Shown one piece after another: positions 7,623 through 8,094 of a stretch of DNA of 8,094 nt (within the stretch, counting starts at the first letter, position 1; every line of letters starts with the position of its first letter). Location: contig JBNJEM010000351.1 in the NCBI GenBank assembly GCA_051745935.1, forward strand, positions 1-8,094, read 5' to 3'. This stretch comes from JBNJEM01 sp051745935. Its GTDB lineage: Bacteria; Planctomycetota; Planctomycetia; Pirellulales; Pirellulaceae. A program made the position numbers and the translations under genes. Under the pieces are notes generated by a model that had not been told where the DNA came from, made no database searches, and saw only the letters and a program-made list of their open reading frames with translations.

Positions 7623-7709
7623 CGCGGCACATTTCCCCTTCCCTTGTGAAGACGGAAAGCAAGCCAATTCCGTGGGGGAACCGCGCCGTTGACGCGCCAA
7701 CTCAACGGC
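7623..7709. other. Two adjacent potential stem-loop structures
   Basis: The first is a nested structure. CGCGG (7623-7627) pairs with CCGCG (7681-7685), TTCCCC (7633-7638) with GGGGAA (7675-7680), and ACGGAA (7652-7657) with TTCCGT (7668-7673). This gives 17 Watson-Crick pairs in three stacked helices, with a 5-nt bulge between the outer two and a larger asymmetric loop inside. It is followed directly by GCCGTTGA (7685-7692) pairing with TCAACGGC (7702-7709) around 9 nt. The two structures share base 7685. All pairs hold on either strand, so the transcribed strand is not indicated. No T-run follows. It may be a structured RNA, a protein-binding site or chance. Confidence 0.3.
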
Positions 7710-7844
7710 CTCGATAACACCGTTTCCGGCCCGCAATCACGGTTCTGGATCCCAACCCCCTCTTCGGCACTGCTAGCATGGACATGCATGTATTTCGTGT
7801 CTGTTTAGCCGTTGGTTCCGCGCGGACCAAGTTATGACCAAGAC

Positions 7845-8094
7845 CCGCGAATACGGCGGGAAGTTCACGCCGGCGTCCAGGACGCTGCCTCAGCCCGAAC
7901 AAGCACATTCGTGGTCTGCTTCATTCGCGCGGTGCGAAGATCGCCGATTTTGGGGCCCGCGCGAATTCAGTTGACCGCGAATACGGCGGGAAGTCCACGC
8001 CGGCGTCCAGGACGCTGCCTCAGCCCGAACAAGCACATTCGTGGTCTGCTTCATTCGCGCGGTGCGAAGATCGCCGATTTTGGGGCCCGCGCGA
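7845..8094. repeat. 130-bp tandem direct repeat, two copies, second cut by the window end
   Basis: Copy 1 is 7845-7974; copy 2 is 7975-8094 and lacks the last 10 bases. The 120 comparable bases differ at one site, T at 7865 against C at 7995. Each unit is rich in inverted symmetry: CGGCG/CGCCG (7854-7858 with 7868-7872), the perfect 10-bp palindrome ACGCCGGCGT (7867-7876), GCGTCC-A-GGACGC (7873-7885), and ATTCGCGCGG pairing with CCGCGCGAAT (7923-7932 with 7957-7966). The period is not a multiple of three, so it is not a tandem protein repeat. It shows none of the short-repeat and spacer layout of a CRISPR array. The copy number beyond the window is unknown. Confidence 0.9.

Larger units (their letters stand above)
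7392..7844. other. Non-coding stretch upstream of the FKBP gene
   Basis: About 450 bases without a gene I can support. Reading frames of up to 124 codons cross it on both strands, but their translations show no recognisable domain, have mixed composition and overlap one another. It holds the candidate FKBP promoter, two adjacent inverted repeats (7623-7709), a possible rightward promoter (7689-7718) and a cluster of short palindromes (7772-7791). I found no tRNA, rRNA or known riboswitch. The right end leads straight into the 130-bp repeats. Confidence 0.6.

Noticed and set aside
7415..7789. 124-codon minus-strand frame upstream of the FKBP gene
   Set aside because: No recognisable domain, it overlaps other equally long frames, and it spans the inverted repeats and the candidate promoter.
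7834..7974. 46-codon plus-strand frame starting at ATG 7834 and ending exactly at the end of repeat copy 1
   Set aside because: There is no good ribosome binding site, the translation is not recognised, and the same frame is not kept in copy 2 because the period is 130 bases.
7845..8094. CRISPR array
   Set aside because: There are only two 130-bp units in direct contact with no spacers, and no cas genes are present.

Overview
The window reads as part of a GC-rich bacterial chromosome, probably a metagenomic contig. It holds five complete housekeeping or metabolic genes and a repeat-bearing non-coding tail. The lineage cannot be fixed from the sequence alone. A Sec-exported PQQ-type beta-propeller protein of a kind common in Planctomycetota and their relatives, together with an aspS plus gatCAB translation block, makes a Planctomycetota-like origin plausible; this is inference.

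Positions 45-5097 hold four same-strand genes, packed like one operon: aspS (aspartyl-tRNA synthetase), gatC, gatA and gatB. The gaps are 8 nt, 1 nt and an 11-nt overlap. GatCAB is the tRNA-dependent amidotransferase that converts Asp-tRNA(Asn) to Asn-tRNA(Asn) and/or Glu-tRNA(Gln) to Gln-tRNA(Gln). The synthetase carries His33, Leu86 and Ile91 where discriminating enzymes such as E. coli AspRS carry Leu, Asn and Met. These are features linked to non-discriminating AspRS, which also charges tRNA(Asn). The operon therefore appears to encode the whole two-step indirect route to Asn-tRNA(Asn).

Positions 5200-6723 hold a rightward gene for an exported PQQ-like beta-propeller protein with no heme-binding motif. 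It has its own ribosome binding site and is probably transcribed separately. It converges on a leftward gene (6946-7377) for a short SlyD-like FKBP-type prolyl isomerase, which has a strong Shine-Dalgarno sequence and a good terminator hairpin at 6913-6935.

Positions 7392-8094 contain no gene I can support. This region holds a weak candidate promoter for the isomerase, two adjacent inverted-repeat structures (7623-7709), a small palindrome cluster (7772-7791), and at the right edge two tandem copies of a 130-bp palindrome-rich unit (7845-8094). The second copy runs off the end and the copies differ at one base in 120. The repeat is the least explained part of the window. I do not see a defence, mobile or otherwise obviously novel multi-gene system here.
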